Part shown: one piece after another, positions 44,587 through 54,271 of the stretch
How the letters are laid out: every line of letters starts with the position of its first letter
Position numbering within the stretch: the stretch's first letter is position 1
NCBI RefSeq assembly: GCF_049673105.1
Contig: NZ_JBATXG010000019.1
Location: 1-64,000, forward strand
DNA length: 64,000 bases
Source of the DNA: Castellaniella sp049673105
GTDB lineage: Bacteria; Pseudomonadota; Gammaproteobacteria; Burkholderiales; Burkholderiaceae_B
Direction: 5' to 3'
Notes under the pieces: model-generated
What the model was told of the DNA's origin: nothing
What the model saw: the letters and a program-made list of their open reading frames with translations, nothing else
Databases searched by the model: none
Position numbers and translations under genes: made by a program

Positions 44587-46368
44587 TCAGTCCAGCAGCG
44601 TGATGGCGGTCGGGGCGTCTTCGCCGCTCTCGGCCAATTCCTCGAATTCGTTGATGGCGTTGATGTCGTTGCCCATCGAGATATTCGTGACGCGCTCGAG
44701 AATGAATTCCACCACGACGGGCACCTTGAATTCCTGGATCCAGGCGCGGGCTTGCGCGATGGCAGGCTGGATGTCCTCGACCTTTTTCACGCGGATCGCC
44801 TTGCAGCCCAGACCTTCGGCGACTTTGACGTGATCCACGCCATAGCCGTCGGTTTCCGGCGCGTTGATATTGTCGAAGGCCAGTTGCACGCAGTAGTCCA
44901 TGTCGAAGCCGCGCTGCGATTGGCGAATCAAGCCCAGATAGGCATTATTGACCACGACGTGGATGTAGGGCAGATTGAATTGCGCGCCGACGGCCAGCTC
45001 TTCGATCATGAATTGAAAGTCGTAGTCGCCCGACAGGGCCACGATCTCGTCGCCGGTGTTGGCGGCCACCACGCCCAGGGCGGCGGGTACGGTCCAGCCC
45101 AGGGGACCTGCCTGGCCGGCATTGATCCAGTGGCGCGGGCCATAGACGTGCAGCAGCTGAGCGGCGGCAATCTGCGACAGGCCGATGGTGGTCACGTAGC
45201 GGGTGTTGCGGCCAAAGGCCTTGTTCATTTCCTCGTACACGCGTTGCGGTTTCAGCGGTGTCTGGTCGAAATGCGTTTTGCGCTGCATGGATTTTTCGCC
45301 CTTGCGTGCGCGGCATTCCTGCGCCCAGGCGCTGCGGTCGCGCAGCTGGCCGGCGGCCTTCAGGCGCTTGGCTTCCTCGATCATCAGGCGCAGGGCGACG
45401 CCCGCATCAGAGGCGATGCCGTAATCCGGGCCGAAGACTTTGCCGATTTGCGTGGGGTCCACGTCGATATGCACAAAGGTGCGGCCCTCGGTGTAGACGG
45501 AGGTGGAACCGGTGTGGCGGTTGGCCCAGCGGTTGCCGATACCCATGACGAAGTCCGAGGCCAGCAGACTGGCGTTGCCGTAGCGGTGCGCCGTCTGCAG
45601 GCCGACCATGCCAGCCATCAGCGGGTGGTCGTCGGGAATCACGCCCCAACCCATCAGGGTCGGGATGACCGGCACACTGGTCAGTTCGGCGAATTCTTTC
45701 AGCAGATCGGCGGCATCGGCGCTGAAGATCCCGCCGCCGGCGACCAGCAGCGGGCGCTCGGACGCATTCAGCATGGCCACAGCGCGGGCGGCCTGGGCCT
45801 GGGTGGCCGAGGGTTTGTAGACATCCAGCGGTTCGTAGGTGTCGATATCGAATTCGATTTCGGCCATCTGCACGTCAAAGGGCAGATCCACCAGCACCGG
45901 GCCGGGACGACCGGAGCGCATGACGTGGAAGGCCTGCTGCAGGATGCGCGGCACCAGTTCCGGCTCGCGCGCCATCACGGCCCACTTGGTGACCGGCTTG
46001 GCGATGGTTTCGATGTCCACGGCCTGGAAGCTTTCTTTATGCAGCTGCGAGCGCGGCGCCTGGCCGGTGATGCACAGAATGGGGATGGAGTCGCCGGAGG
46101 CGGAATACAGGCCGGTAATCATGTCGGTGCCGGCGGGGCCGGACGTGCCCAGGCACACGCCGATGTTGCCGGGGTTGGCCCGAGTGTAGCCTTCGGCCAT
46201 GTGTGAAGCGCCTTCGACGTGGCGCGCCAGCACGTGCTTGAAGCCGCCGTTTTTGCGCAGCGCCGAGTACAGCGGGTTGATGGCGGCGCCAGGCACGCCG
46301 AATAATGTGGTGATGCCTTCTTTTTGCAGGACTGCCGCGGCGGCGTCCACTGCTCTCATCCGGGCCAT
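44587..46368 (-). CDS. gcl: Glyoxylate carboligase (593 aa)
   Basis: ThDP- and FAD-dependent: two glyoxylates give tartronate semialdehyde and CO2. FGVPGAAINPLYSALRK carries the residue change (Val in place of the catalytic Glu of ThDP enzymes) that is typical of Gcl, and GDYDFQFMIEELAVGAQFNLPYIHVVVNNAYLG is the ThDP-binding fold. First gene of the operon, divergent from the LysR gene. AAGGAG precedes the ATG. Confidence 0.97.
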   Translation of the reverse strand: MARMRAVDAAAAVLQKEGITTLFGVPGAAINPLYSALRKNGGFKHVLARHVEGASHMAEGYTRANPGNIGVCLGTSGPAGTDMITGLYSASGDSIPILCITGQAPRSQLHKESFQAVDIETIAKPVTKWAVMAREPELVPRILQQAFHVMRSGRPGPVLVDLPFDVQMAEIEFDIDTYEPLDVYKPSATQAQAARAVAMLNASERPLLVAGGGIFSADAADLLKEFAELTSVPVIPTLMGWGVIPDDHPLMAGMVGLQTAHRYGNASLLASDFVMGIGNRWANRHTGSTSVYTEGRTFVHIDVDPTQIGKVFGPDYGIASDAGVALRLMIEEAKRLKAAGQLRDRSAWAQECRARKGEKSMQRKTHFDQTPLKPQRVYEEMNKAFGRNTRYVTTIGLSQIAAAQLLHVYGPRHWINAGQAGPLGWTVPAALGVVAANTGDEIVALSGDYDFQFMIEELAVGAQFNLPYIHVVVNNAYLGLIRQSQRGFDMDYCVQLAFDNINAPETDGYGVDHVKVAEGLGCKAIRVKKVEDIQPAIAQARAWIQEFKVPVVVEFILERVTNISMGNDINAINEFEELAESGEDAPTAITLLD

Positions 46369-46466
46369 GAATTACTCCTTGGTGTGATCCGATAGGTCTG
46401 CGAGGTTGGGATCAGCATAAAGACTGGCGTCCGGGACCGGAATCCCTGTGGCTCTCGTTTCTGTCG

Positions 46467-46479
46467 ATACTATAAGTAT
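46467..46479. promoter_or_regulatory. Inverted repeat in the gcl / LysR divergent promoter
   Basis: ATACT, ATA, AGTAT is a perfect 13-bp palindrome in the 166-bp divergent gap. ATAC-N5-GTAT resembles LysR-type binding boxes, so it may be the operator of the adjacent regulator. Confidence 0.4.
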
Positions 46480-46534
46480 GTGGTGAGCTGGTGCTGGGGT
46501 AGAATTTCCACACGATCACCGAACGGAGGCCGCT

Positions 46535-47452
46535 GTGGGGCGCTATACCGACATCAGCAGTTTTGTATTGATTGCCGAAAAAGGCAGCTTTGCCTCGGCC
46601 GCCTTGATCGAGGGTGTGACGCCCGTGGTCATGGGGCGGCGTCTGACGGCGCTGGAAAAGCGCCTGGGCGTACAGCTGATGCACCGTTCGACCCGGGGTC
46701 TGGTGCTGACGGAACTGGGTGAACACTATCTGGAACTGTGCCAGCAACTGATCCAGGATTTCGGCGATGCCGATGCCAGCGTCATGGCCCGGCGGCGCAC
46801 GCTCAGCGGCCATCTGGTGGTTTCGGCGCCGGCGTCTTTCGGGCGCCAGCATGTCGCGCCCCATGCCTTGGCGTTTCGCCGCCGCTATCCCGATCTGGCG
46901 TTGTCCTTCAATTTCACCGACAGCGTGGTGGACCTGGTGCGCGAAGGCTACGACATGGCGATCCGCATCGGCGAGGTCACGGATCCGAACTATGTGGCGG
47001 TGCGGCTGTTTCCCAACCAGCGCGTGGTCTGCGGCACCCCGGCGTATTTCGATTCGCACGGCGTGCCCAGGGTGCCCGAGGATCTGGTGCGGCACAATTG
47101 CCTGGCCTTCAATCTGCAGGGCGGACAACATCGGGGCTGGACGTTTGTGCGCGATGGCAAGCCGTTTGCCGTGCGGGTGCGGGGCGATCTGGCGTGCAAC
47201 GACGGCGAACTGCTCTATGACTGGGTGCGCCAGGGGTTGGGCATCGGCTGGCGATCCACCTGGGAAATCCAGCGCGAATTAAAGCGCGGCGAACTCGTGA
47301 CCGTGTTGGATGAGTTCGCCCTGCCTGCCTACGATATCCAGGCGGTGTACCCCCAGCAACGCTACCTGCCGGCCAAGGTGCGTTATTTTATTGACGATCT
47401 TAGAAACCATTATCATGAGCCTGGATATTGGGAAGGACAGGGAACACCATGA
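46535..47452 (+). CDS. LysR-family regulator, probable regulator of the gcl operon (305 aa)
   Basis: N-terminal winged HTH (about residues 3-62: TDISSFVLIAEKGSFASAALIEGVTPVVMGRRLTALEKRLG), then the substrate-binding fold. The start is GTG at 46535, since GGAGG lies 5 bases upstream and there is no suitable ATG. Divergent from gcl, it probably senses glyoxylate or a related metabolite. Its stop overlaps the downstream transporter start (ATGA), so both are one unit. Confidence 0.9.
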   Translation: MGRYTDISSFVLIAEKGSFASAALIEGVTPVVMGRRLTALEKRLGVQLMHRSTRGLVLTELGEHYLELCQQLIQDFGDADASVMARRRTLSGHLVVSAPASFGRQHVAPHALAFRRRYPDLALSFNFTDSVVDLVREGYDMAIRIGEVTDPNYVAVRLFPNQRVVCGTPAYFDSHGVPRVPEDLVRHNCLAFNLQGGQHRGWTFVRDGKPFAVRVRGDLACNDGELLYDWVRQGLGIGWRSTWEIQRELKRGELVTVLDEFALPAYDIQAVYPQQRYLPAKVRYFIDDLRNHYHEPGYWEGQGTP

Positions 47453-48342
47453 CACCCGCGCAAAGGACAGCCCGCCGTAACGAACGCTTGGCCTTGCTGG
47501 CGCTAGCCGGCATGGCGCTGGGCTGGGGCTACAACTGGGTGATCATGAAATCGGTGCTGGCGTATGTCGGGCCATTCGATTTTTCCGCTTTGCGCACCCT
47601 GTTCGGCGCTTTGTTGCTGCTGGCTGTGCTGGCGGTGTTGCGTCGCCCGATGCGTGTTCAGGCCTGGGGGCGGGTGATTTTGCTGGGGGTGTTGCAGACG
47701 GGGGTGTTTTCCGCGCTGATCCAGATTGCCCTGTTGCAGGGCGGGGCGGGCAAGACATCCATTCTGGTCTACACCATGCCCTTCTGGGTCATTCCCATGG
47801 CTTGGCTGGCCTTTGGGGAACGTGTGCGCGGCCTGCAATGGCTGGCGCTGGCGCTGGCCGCAGCAGGGCTGATCCTGATTCTGGAACCCTGGACCCTGCA
47901 CGCTGACGTCATGAGCGAAGGGCTGGCGGTATTGGCGGGCCTGTGCTGGGCCGTGGCGATCATCGTCGCCAAATGGATCAAGCGCGACTATCCCATGGAA
48001 GCCTTGCCGCTGACTGCCTGGCAGATGCTGTTCGGCGCTCTGGCCCTGTGCCTGGCGGCCTGGATCGTGCCTGAAAAGCCGATCGATCCTGCACCGTATT
48101 TTTACGGCGCCTTGATCTACAACATCGTCATCGCCACGGCGCTGGCCTGGTTTTTGTGGCTGTTTGCCCTGCAGCATCTGTCGGCGGGCGTCGCCAGCAT
48201 GTCCACGCTGGGCGTGCCGGTGGTGGGTGTGCTGGGCGGCTGGCTGCAGTTGGGCGAACAGCCCGGTGCGCTGGAATTGACCGGCATGATCCTGATAGCG
48301 GTCGCGTTGGCGGTGATCGGCCTGCGTTCGTCGGGCAAATGA
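47449..48342 (+). CDS. DMT-superfamily transporter, EamA type (297 aa)
   Basis: About ten membrane helices, two EamA repeats (MALGWGYNWVIMKSVLAYVG…; LAVLAGLCWAVAIIVAKWIKRDYP…). Coupled to the LysR gene by a 4-bp ATGA overlap, so it may move a compound linked to glyoxylate metabolism. Substrate unknown. A GC-rich stem with GAAAGCC/GGCTTTC ends (48346-48386) lies just after the stop. Confidence 0.88.
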   Translation: MTPAQRTARRNERLALLALAGMALGWGYNWVIMKSVLAYVGPFDFSALRTLFGALLLLAVLAVLRRPMRVQAWGRVILLGVLQTGVFSALIQIALLQGGAGKTSILVYTMPFWVIPMAWLAFGERVRGLQWLALALAAAGLILILEPWTLHADVMSEGLAVLAGLCWAVAIIVAKWIKRDYPMEALPLTAWQMLFGALALCLAAWIVPEKPIDPAPYFYGALIYNIVIATALAWFLWLFALQHLSAGVASMSTLGVPVVGVLGGWLQLGEQPGALELTGMILIAVALAVIGLRSSGK

Positions 48343-48441
48343 TCGGAAAGCCGTCGCGCGCGTCAGGGATCGCCGCGCGGGCTTTCGTGTAACATCGGCG
48401 AAATTTTAAAACTAAATCATCAGATCCTACGGGAGACAAGC

Positions 48442-49611
48442 ATGGCATTTCGCAAAACGCTGCTGGCAGCGGCTCTGGCCCTGTCCTTGGGGGTGTCGGC
48501 TGGGCCGGCGCAGGCAGAGGTCAAGATCGGTTTTCTGGCCACCCTGTCCGGTTCGGGCGCGGCGCTGGGTCAGGACATGGTCGATGGTTTCAACCTGGCG
48601 CTGGAAGAACGCGGTGGCAAGCTGGGCGGGCAGGACATCGTTCTGCTGAAGGAAGACGATCAGCTCAAGCCCGACGTCGGCGTGCAGGCGGTGCAGAAAT
48701 TCCTGGAAAAGGACAAGGTCGACCTGGTGGCCGGGGTCACGTTTTCCAACGTCATGATGGCCATCGCCAAGCCGTTGGCGGATGCCGGCATGACCTTTGT
48801 CGGATCCAACGCCGGCCCGGCGCCGCTGGCGGGCGCGCAATGCAATCCGGGCTTCTTTTTCGCCGCCTGGCAGAACGACGGGCAGGCCGAAGTGTTGGGT
48901 CAGTTCGCCACGGACCGGAAATACGAAGACGTCTACCTGATCACCCCCAACTATCAGTCGGGCCGCGATCAGGTGAAGGGTTTCACGCGCTTCTATAAAG
49001 GCCGCATTTCCGGCGAGGTCTACACCCAGCTGGGCCAGCAGGATTATTCCGCGGAATTGCTGGCGCTGCAGGCCGCCAACCCATCTGCCGTCTGGGTGTT
49101 TCTGCCCGGTGGCATGGGCGTGAATTTCGTCAAACAGTACAAGCAGTTCGGCCTGATGGGCAAGATTCCGCTGCTGGCAGCGTCCACCGTGGATGGCAGC
49201 ACCTTGCCGGCACTGGGCGAGACCGCGCTGGGCGTCTATGCCGGCACTTTCTGGGGGCCGGATTTCCAGAACCCGGTCAGCCAGGCCTTCGTCGCCGCCT
49301 TCGAGAAAAAATACAATCGCATCCCGTCGCAGTATGCGGCGCAGTCCTACGATTCGGCCTTGCTGATCGACAGCGCCTTGCAGAAAACCGGCGGCAAGAT
49401 CGACGATAAACAGGCGTTTCGCGATGCGCTGCGGGCCGCTGACTATGCCTCCGTGCGCGGCGCCTACAAATTCAACGTCAACGGCTTCCCGATCGAAAAC
49501 TTCTATGCTTTTGAAGTCGCCAAGGATGCGCAGGGCCGAGTCTCTCTGAAGACCATCGCCCAGCCCCTGACGGATCATGCCGACGCCTATGCCGGCAACT
49601 GCAAATATTGA
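48442..49611 (+). CDS. Liv-type ABC transporter periplasmic substrate-binding protein (389 aa)
   Basis: Signal peptide MAFRKTLLAAALALSLGVSAGPAQA (cleavage near residue 25), then the type I periplasmic fold starting EVKIGFLATLSGSGAALGQDMVDGFNLAL. HAAT family, but the ligand may be an amino acid, aromatic acid, urea or purine derivative; its place beside ureide and purine genes makes a nitrogen compound reasonable. GGGAG precedes the ATG. First gene of the operon with two permeases and two ATPases. Confidence 0.9.
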   Translation: MAFRKTLLAAALALSLGVSAGPAQAEVKIGFLATLSGSGAALGQDMVDGFNLALEERGGKLGGQDIVLLKEDDQLKPDVGVQAVQKFLEKDKVDLVAGVTFSNVMMAIAKPLADAGMTFVGSNAGPAPLAGAQCNPGFFFAAWQNDGQAEVLGQFATDRKYEDVYLITPNYQSGRDQVKGFTRFYKGRISGEVYTQLGQQDYSAELLALQAANPSAVWVFLPGGMGVNFVKQYKQFGLMGKIPLLAASTVDGSTLPALGETALGVYAGTFWGPDFQNPVSQAFVAAFEKKYNRIPSQYAAQSYDSALLIDSALQKTGGKIDDKQAFRDALRAADYASVRGAYKFNVNGFPIENFYAFEVAKDAQGRVSLKTIAQPLTDHADAYAGNCKY

Positions 49612-49670
49612 TGCGTGTCTGCGAGCCCTGACAGGCGGGCGGTGATTGCCGCTCCTCACGGAGAACGGAC

Positions 49671-50591
49671 ATGAGTCCGCAGCTGGTGTTCATGCAGGCC
49701 TTGAACGGCCTGCAATATGGGATTTTGTTGTTTTTGCTGGCGGCGGGCCTGACCCTGGTCTTCGGCATCATGAGCTTCATCAATCTGGCGCATGGCGCGC
49801 TGTATATGATGGGGGCCTATTTCGCAGCGGCGGCCTTTGGCTATACGGGTTCGTTTGGGCTGGCGATCATTGCCGGTCTGGGGGGCGCCACGCTGCTGGG
49901 CGTGCTGCTGGATCGCAGCGGGTTTTGCCGTTTGTATCCCCGCCAGCACCTGGATCAGGTGCTGGCGACGTTCGGCCTGATGCTGTTTTTCAACGAGGCC
50001 GTGCGCATGATCTGGGGCTCGGCGCCGATCTTCATGAGCCTGCCCGATGCGCTGGGCAACACGGTCATGGTGCTGGGCACGCCTTATCCCTTGTACCGTC
50101 TGCTGATCATTCTGGCGGGCCTGTTGGTCGCGCTGGGTCTGTACCTGCTGATCGAGCGTACCCGTATCGGAATGCTGATCCGCGCCGGCGCCAGCAATCG
50201 CGCCATGGTGTCGGCGCTGGGGGTGAACATCGGCTGGCTGAATACCTTTATTTTTGCCCTGGGCGCCGGCCTGGCCGGCCTGGGCGGCGCGCTGATGGGG
50301 CCGATTCTGTCGGTGCAGCCGGGCATGGGCGATTCCATCCTGATCATGACGCTGGTGGTGATCGTCATCGGCGGCATCGGCTCGATTCGCGGTGCCTTTC
50401 TGGGGGCGCTGGTGGTGGGGCTGGTCGACACGCTGGGGCGCACGATCCTGCCGGGCTTGCTCAGACAGGCGCTGGCGCAGGACCTGGCCAGTACGCTGGG
50501 CGCCGCGCTGTCGTCTATGGCGGTCTATATCCTGATGGTGGTCGTGCTCGTCATCAAGCCCGAAGGCCTGTTCCCCGTGAAGAAGCGTTAA
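49671..50591 (+). CDS. livH: Branched-chain-amino-acid-type ABC permease, LivH (306 aa)
   Basis: Multi-pass permease: MQALNGLQYGILLFLLAAGLTLVFGIMSFINLAHGALYMMGAY and the EAA-like VIVIGGIGSIRGAFLGALVVG loop are typical. Eight or so helices. It lies 59 bp after the binding protein, 13 bp before livM. Confidence 0.92.
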   Translation: MSPQLVFMQALNGLQYGILLFLLAAGLTLVFGIMSFINLAHGALYMMGAYFAAAAFGYTGSFGLAIIAGLGGATLLGVLLDRSGFCRLYPRQHLDQVLATFGLMLFFNEAVRMIWGSAPIFMSLPDALGNTVMVLGTPYPLYRLLIILAGLLVALGLYLLIERTRIGMLIRAGASNRAMVSALGVNIGWLNTFIFALGAGLAGLGGALMGPILSVQPGMGDSILIMTLVVIVIGGIGSIRGAFLGALVVGLVDTLGRTILPGLLRQALAQDLASTLGAALSSMAVYILMVVVLVIKPEGLFPVKKR

Positions 50592-50604
50592 GGGCCGGCT
50601 GACG

Positions 50605-51585
50605 ATGGCATCCTCGATCCTCGAACCGGGCGCCTCGCGCCGCGTCGCCGCCCGGTCCTTGCCGACCGTGCTGACGGTCCTGGTGTTTGTCTTGCTGTTG
50701 CTGGTGCCGGTCTACGCCGTCCTGAGCGACAGTCCTTACGTGCTGCTGCAGTTCAGCCGCATTCTGGTGTTCGCTCTGGCGGCGGTCGGTTTGAACCTGG
50801 CGCTGGGTTATGGCGGCCTGGTGAGCTTTGGGCATGCCATGTACATCGGCATCGGCGCGTATTGCGTCGCCATTGCGTCTTACCATGGCGCCGACAGCGG
50901 CGTTGTGCATCTGCTGCTGGTCGTGCTGGTGACGGCGCTGGTGGCCGCGCCGGTGGGCTTGATTGCGTTGCGCACCCGCGGCATCGCCTTCATCATGATC
51001 ACGCTGGCCCTGGCGCAGATGTTCTATTTTCTGGCGGTGGGGCTCAAGCAGTACGGCGGGGACGAAGGCCTGCCGATCCGGCAACTGAGTCATTTCTGGT
51101 CGCTGACGGGCAGTCATGTCGGTCTGTATCTGTCCCTGCTGGCGAGCCTGGGATTGAGCCTGCTGCTGTTGCGTCGGGTGATCCGCTCGCGCTTTGGCCT
51201 GATTCTGCGGGCCAGCAGCCTGGATGCCAGACGCGTACAGGCGGTCGGCACGTCGCCGCTGGGGTATCAATTGCTGGCTTATGTGCTGTCCGCCGAACTG
51301 TGCGCGCTGGCGGGGTTTTTTCTGGCCAACCTGACGTCTTTCGCCTCGCCCGCCTACATGGCGTGGACCGTATCGGGCGAGCTCATCGTCATGGTGCTGC
51401 TGGGCGGCGCCGGCACGCTGTTCGGGCCGGTGATCGGGGCGGCGGGGTTCCTGTTGCTGGAAGAGGTCTTAAAGGGGCTGACAGAGCACTGGATGATCAT
51501 CATGGGGCCGGTGATCGTGCTCATTGTGCTGTGCCTGCGCAACGGGCTGTGGGGCATGGTCAGTCCGTCCAAGGGAGGGCGCTGA
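50605..51585 (+). CDS. livM: Branched-chain-amino-acid-type ABC permease, LivM (326 aa)
   Basis: Second permease of the complex: ALAAVGLNLALGYGGLVSFGHAMYIGIGAY and VMVLLGGAGTLFGPVIGAAGFLLLEE are LivM hallmarks. Its stop is directly adjacent to the livG start (51587). Confidence 0.92.
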   Translation: MASSILEPGASRRVAARSLPTVLTVLVFVLLLLVPVYAVLSDSPYVLLQFSRILVFALAAVGLNLALGYGGLVSFGHAMYIGIGAYCVAIASYHGADSGVVHLLLVVLVTALVAAPVGLIALRTRGIAFIMITLALAQMFYFLAVGLKQYGGDEGLPIRQLSHFWSLTGSHVGLYLSLLASLGLSLLLLRRVIRSRFGLILRASSLDARRVQAVGTSPLGYQLLAYVLSAELCALAGFFLANLTSFASPAYMAWTVSGELIVMVLLGGAGTLFGPVIGAAGFLLLEEVLKGLTEHWMIIMGPVIVLIVLCLRNGLWGMVSPSKGGR

Positions 51586-51586
51586 C

Positions 51587-52348
51587 ATGCAGCCCTTGCT
51601 GTCAATCCGCGGTCTGGTGAAACGCTACGGCGGCCTGCTGGTCACCGACCATGTGGATCTGGACATCCTGCCCGGTGAAATCCATGCGGTGATCGGCCCC
51701 AATGGGGCGGGAAAAACCACCTTGATCGGCCAGATCATGGGGGAAATTCCCAGTGACGAGGGGCACATCAGCCTGAACGGGCAGTCCATTGATCGGCTGC
51801 CCATGCCGCAGCGGGTGCGCGCCGGCATCGGGCGATCCTATCAGCTCACGTCGGTGATCCAGCGGTTGACGGTGCTGGAAAATGCCGTCCTGGCCGTGCA
51901 GGGCGCTCGGGGGCATGGCTTTCATTTCTGGACGCCGGCGGTGGAAACTCCTGCCCTGAAAGACCGGGCGGACGAACTGATCGACTTGATGGGGCTGTCC
52001 CGCCAGCGGGACGCCTTGGCGGCATCTCTGTCCTATGGGCAGCAGCGTCAGTTGGAAATGGCGATGGCGCTGGCGTCCAACCCCAAAGTCCTGTTGTTGG
52101 ACGAGCCCATGGCCGGCATGGGGCATGGGGATACCGGCTCGGCCATGATGGTGGATCTGTTGCGGCGCTTGAAAGACCAGTACGCTATTTTGCTGATTGA
52201 ACACGATATGGATGCGGTGTTTTCGCTGGCCGACCGGATCAGCGTGCTGTCCTATGGCCGGATCATCTGTTGCGGCGATGCGCAGACCATTCGCCAGAGC
52301 CCCGATGTTCGCGAGGCCTATCTGGGCGACGAGGAGATACCGGCATGA
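51587..52348 (+). CDS. livG: Liv-type ABC ATPase, LivG (253 aa)
   Basis: Walker A GPNGAGKTT (37-45), signature LSYGQQRQLEMAMALA and Walker B VLLLDEPMAGMG, then the LivG-type insertion and C-terminal VREAYLGDE. The signature motif has LSYGQ where LSGGQ is usual, which is common in LivG. Its stop overlaps livF (ATGA). Confidence 0.94.
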   Translation: MQPLLSIRGLVKRYGGLLVTDHVDLDILPGEIHAVIGPNGAGKTTLIGQIMGEIPSDEGHISLNGQSIDRLPMPQRVRAGIGRSYQLTSVIQRLTVLENAVLAVQGARGHGFHFWTPAVETPALKDRADELIDLMGLSRQRDALAASLSYGQQRQLEMAMALASNPKVLLLDEPMAGMGHGDTGSAMMVDLLRRLKDQYAILLIEHDMDAVFSLADRISVLSYGRIICCGDAQTIRQSPDVREAYLGDEEIPA

Positions 52349-53058
52349 CGGCGCCATTGCTGCAGGTCGAAGGCTTGGTCTCTGGTTACGGACGCAGCCA
52401 GGTGCTGTACGGCATGCATCTGCAGATCGACGCCGGGCAGTGTGTGACCCTGTTGGGCCGCAATGGCATGGGCAAGACCACGACCGTCAAAAACATCATG
52501 GGCATGCATCCGGCCTGGCAGGGCCAGGTGCGCTTCAAGGGCGCGCCGATCCAGCATCTGCCGAGTTACCGGGTGGCGCAACAGGGGATCGGCCTGGTGC
52601 CGGAAGGCCGCCAGGTGTTTCCCAATCTGTCGGTCGAGGAAAATCTGATCGCCACGGCGGCGGATCGGCATCGCAAAGCGCATCCCTGGATACTGCCGCG
52701 CATCTATGATTTGTTTCCGCGTCTGCAAGAACGCGCCGGCAATTTCGGCAATCAGCTGTCCGGCGGAGAGCAGCAGATGCTGGCGATCGGTCGGGCGCTG
52801 ATGACCAATCCCGATCTGCTGATTTTGGATGAGGCCACCGAGGGCCTGTCCCCCCTGGTGCGTCAGGAAATCTGGGCGGCGCTGGCCGTGTTGCGCGGCG
52901 AGGGCATGGCGATTCTGGTGATCGACAAGAATCTGGCGCCGCTGCTGCAACTGGCCGATCGCCATTACATCGTGGACAAGGGGCGGATCGCGTGGGAAGG
53001 CGATTCAGATGCCTTGAAAGCCGACCCGGACGCTCGGCAAAATTACCTGGGAGCCTGA
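52345..53058 (+). CDS. livF: Liv-type ABC ATPase, LivF (237 aa)
   Basis: Walker A GRNGMGKTT (38-46), signature LSGGEQQMLAIGRALM and Walker B LLILDEATEGLSP. VPEGRQVFPNLSVEENL is the LivF-specific segment. Last gene of the transporter operon, translationally coupled to livG. Confidence 0.94.
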   Translation: MTAPLLQVEGLVSGYGRSQVLYGMHLQIDAGQCVTLLGRNGMGKTTTVKNIMGMHPAWQGQVRFKGAPIQHLPSYRVAQQGIGLVPEGRQVFPNLSVEENLIATAADRHRKAHPWILPRIYDLFPRLQERAGNFGNQLSGGEQQMLAIGRALMTNPDLLILDEATEGLSPLVRQEIWAALAVLRGEGMAILVIDKNLAPLLQLADRHYIVDKGRIAWEGDSDALKADPDARQNYLGA

Positions 53059-53114
53059 GGCGGTTCAGCGCCGTCCCGACAGTTGCCGCTGGGCGGCGCT
53101 ACGCATGATGTGGC

Positions 53115-53627
53115 TTAGCTGAGGGCGGAAATCACGCTGGGGGCTTCCATCTGCACGATATCGCAGTTGTCGCCAGGGCCGGCGCGATCGATGACCAGGA
53201 AATCGGACACGGCATCCAGGCCCAGCAGCGGATGGTGCCACACGCCTTTCGCGTAGTTCACGCCCTGCTGGCCAGTGCACAGAAACACCCGGAGATCATC
53301 CACCGTGGGCGTGGATTCGGGTTTGGCCACCACCACCAGGTAGGGGCGACCGGATAGCGGGATGAATGCCTGGCTGGCCTGGGGGTGGCGTTCCATCATG
53401 GTGATGGTGAACGGCAGACTGCGCGGCTGACCGCGAAAGATCGAGACGATGGCGCGACCGTCGGTGCCCGGTTCGATGTGCGCCAAGTCGTGATAGCGTT
53501 CGGTGTTGCCTTCGTTGATGGTGAAGTGCCTGACCGTGTCATCGGCCTGGATCACGTCGCCAAACGGCGCAAAGGCCTTGCGGGTCAGAGGTTCGATGGT
53601 CAGGCGGATGGGCGTGCTCGTGTTCAT
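53115..53627 (-). CDS. allA: Ureidoglycolate lyase (170 aa)
   Basis: Ureidoglycolate to glyoxylate plus urea. It has AFAPFGDVIQADD, VSIFRGQPRSLPFTITMMERHPQASQAFIPLSGRPYLVVVA and YAKGVWHHPLLGLDAVSDFLVIDRAGPGDNCDI, the AllA cupin motifs with metal histidines. It lies 18 bp downstream of uraD. Provides glyoxylate for the gcl operon. Confidence 0.95.
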   Translation of the reverse strand: MNTSTPIRLTIEPLTRKAFAPFGDVIQADDTVRHFTINEGNTERYHDLAHIEPGTDGRAIVSIFRGQPRSLPFTITMMERHPQASQAFIPLSGRPYLVVVAKPESTPTVDDLRVFLCTGQQGVNYAKGVWHHPLLGLDAVSDFLVIDRAGPGDNCDIVQMEAPSVISALS

Positions 53628-53645
53628 GAGTAGGATTCCGTACAG

Positions 53646-54173
53646 TCAGGCGAACTGCGCATCCAGACGAAAGCGGGCGATTTGCCCGATCTGATCCAGG
53701 CAGGTGGCGAATTCAGTATCCCGGTCATTGTGCAGCCGTTCTTCGATAGCGTCCATGATCTGGTAGCGATTGCGGCCTTTGACAGCAATGACGAAGGGAA
53801 AGCCGAAATGTTCGCGGTAGCGGGCGTTCAGGGCGCGCAAACGCTGCAGTTCCTCGGCGCTGCATTGATCCAGGCCGGCGCCGCGTTGCTCGCCGGTCGA
53901 GGCATCGGTCAGCGTGCCGGCGGCGGCTTCCTTGCCCGCCAGTTCGGGGTGGGCGGTGATCAGCGCCAGTTGTTCGGACGGGGCCGCCTGCTGTACGACG
54001 CGCACCATGGCCTGGTGCAGGGTATCGATGTCGGCAAACGGCCGCGCGGCCCAGGCGCGTTCCGGAATCCAGGGGGAATGCTCGAAGATCGCCCCGAGCG
54101 CCTGGGAGAACTCGGATTGCTGCAGTGCGGAAAGTTCGCTCAGGGTCATGGTCGGTGTCGTCAAATATGTCAT
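53646..54173 (-). CDS. uraD: OHCU decarboxylase (2-oxo-4-hydroxy-4-carboxy-5-ureidoimidazoline) (175 aa)
   Basis: Makes S-allantoin from the urate oxidation product. Catalytic His in LITAHPELAG and the STGEQRGAGLDQCSAEELQRLRALNARYREHFGFPFVIAVKGRNRYQIMDAIEERL block are diagnostic. Start taken at ATG 54173 (an ATG at 54149 is also possible); neither has a strong ribosome site. Urate oxidase and HIU hydrolase are not nearby. Operon with allA. Confidence 0.93.
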   Translation of the reverse strand: MTYLTTPTMTLSELSALQQSEFSQALGAIFEHSPWIPERAWAARPFADIDTLHQAMVRVVQQAAPSEQLALITAHPELAGKEAAAGTLTDASTGEQRGAGLDQCSAEELQRLRALNARYREHFGFPFVIAVKGRNRYQIMDAIEERLHNDRDTEFATCLDQIGQIARFRLDAQFA

Positions 54174-54271
54174 GATGGAAAGTCTACGGGGTATCCCGTC
54201 CCAAATGAAGGGCCTGGCAGCGTATAAGTGGTATAAGCAGAACCGCATTTCCAGAACAAGGAGTCACCTCG

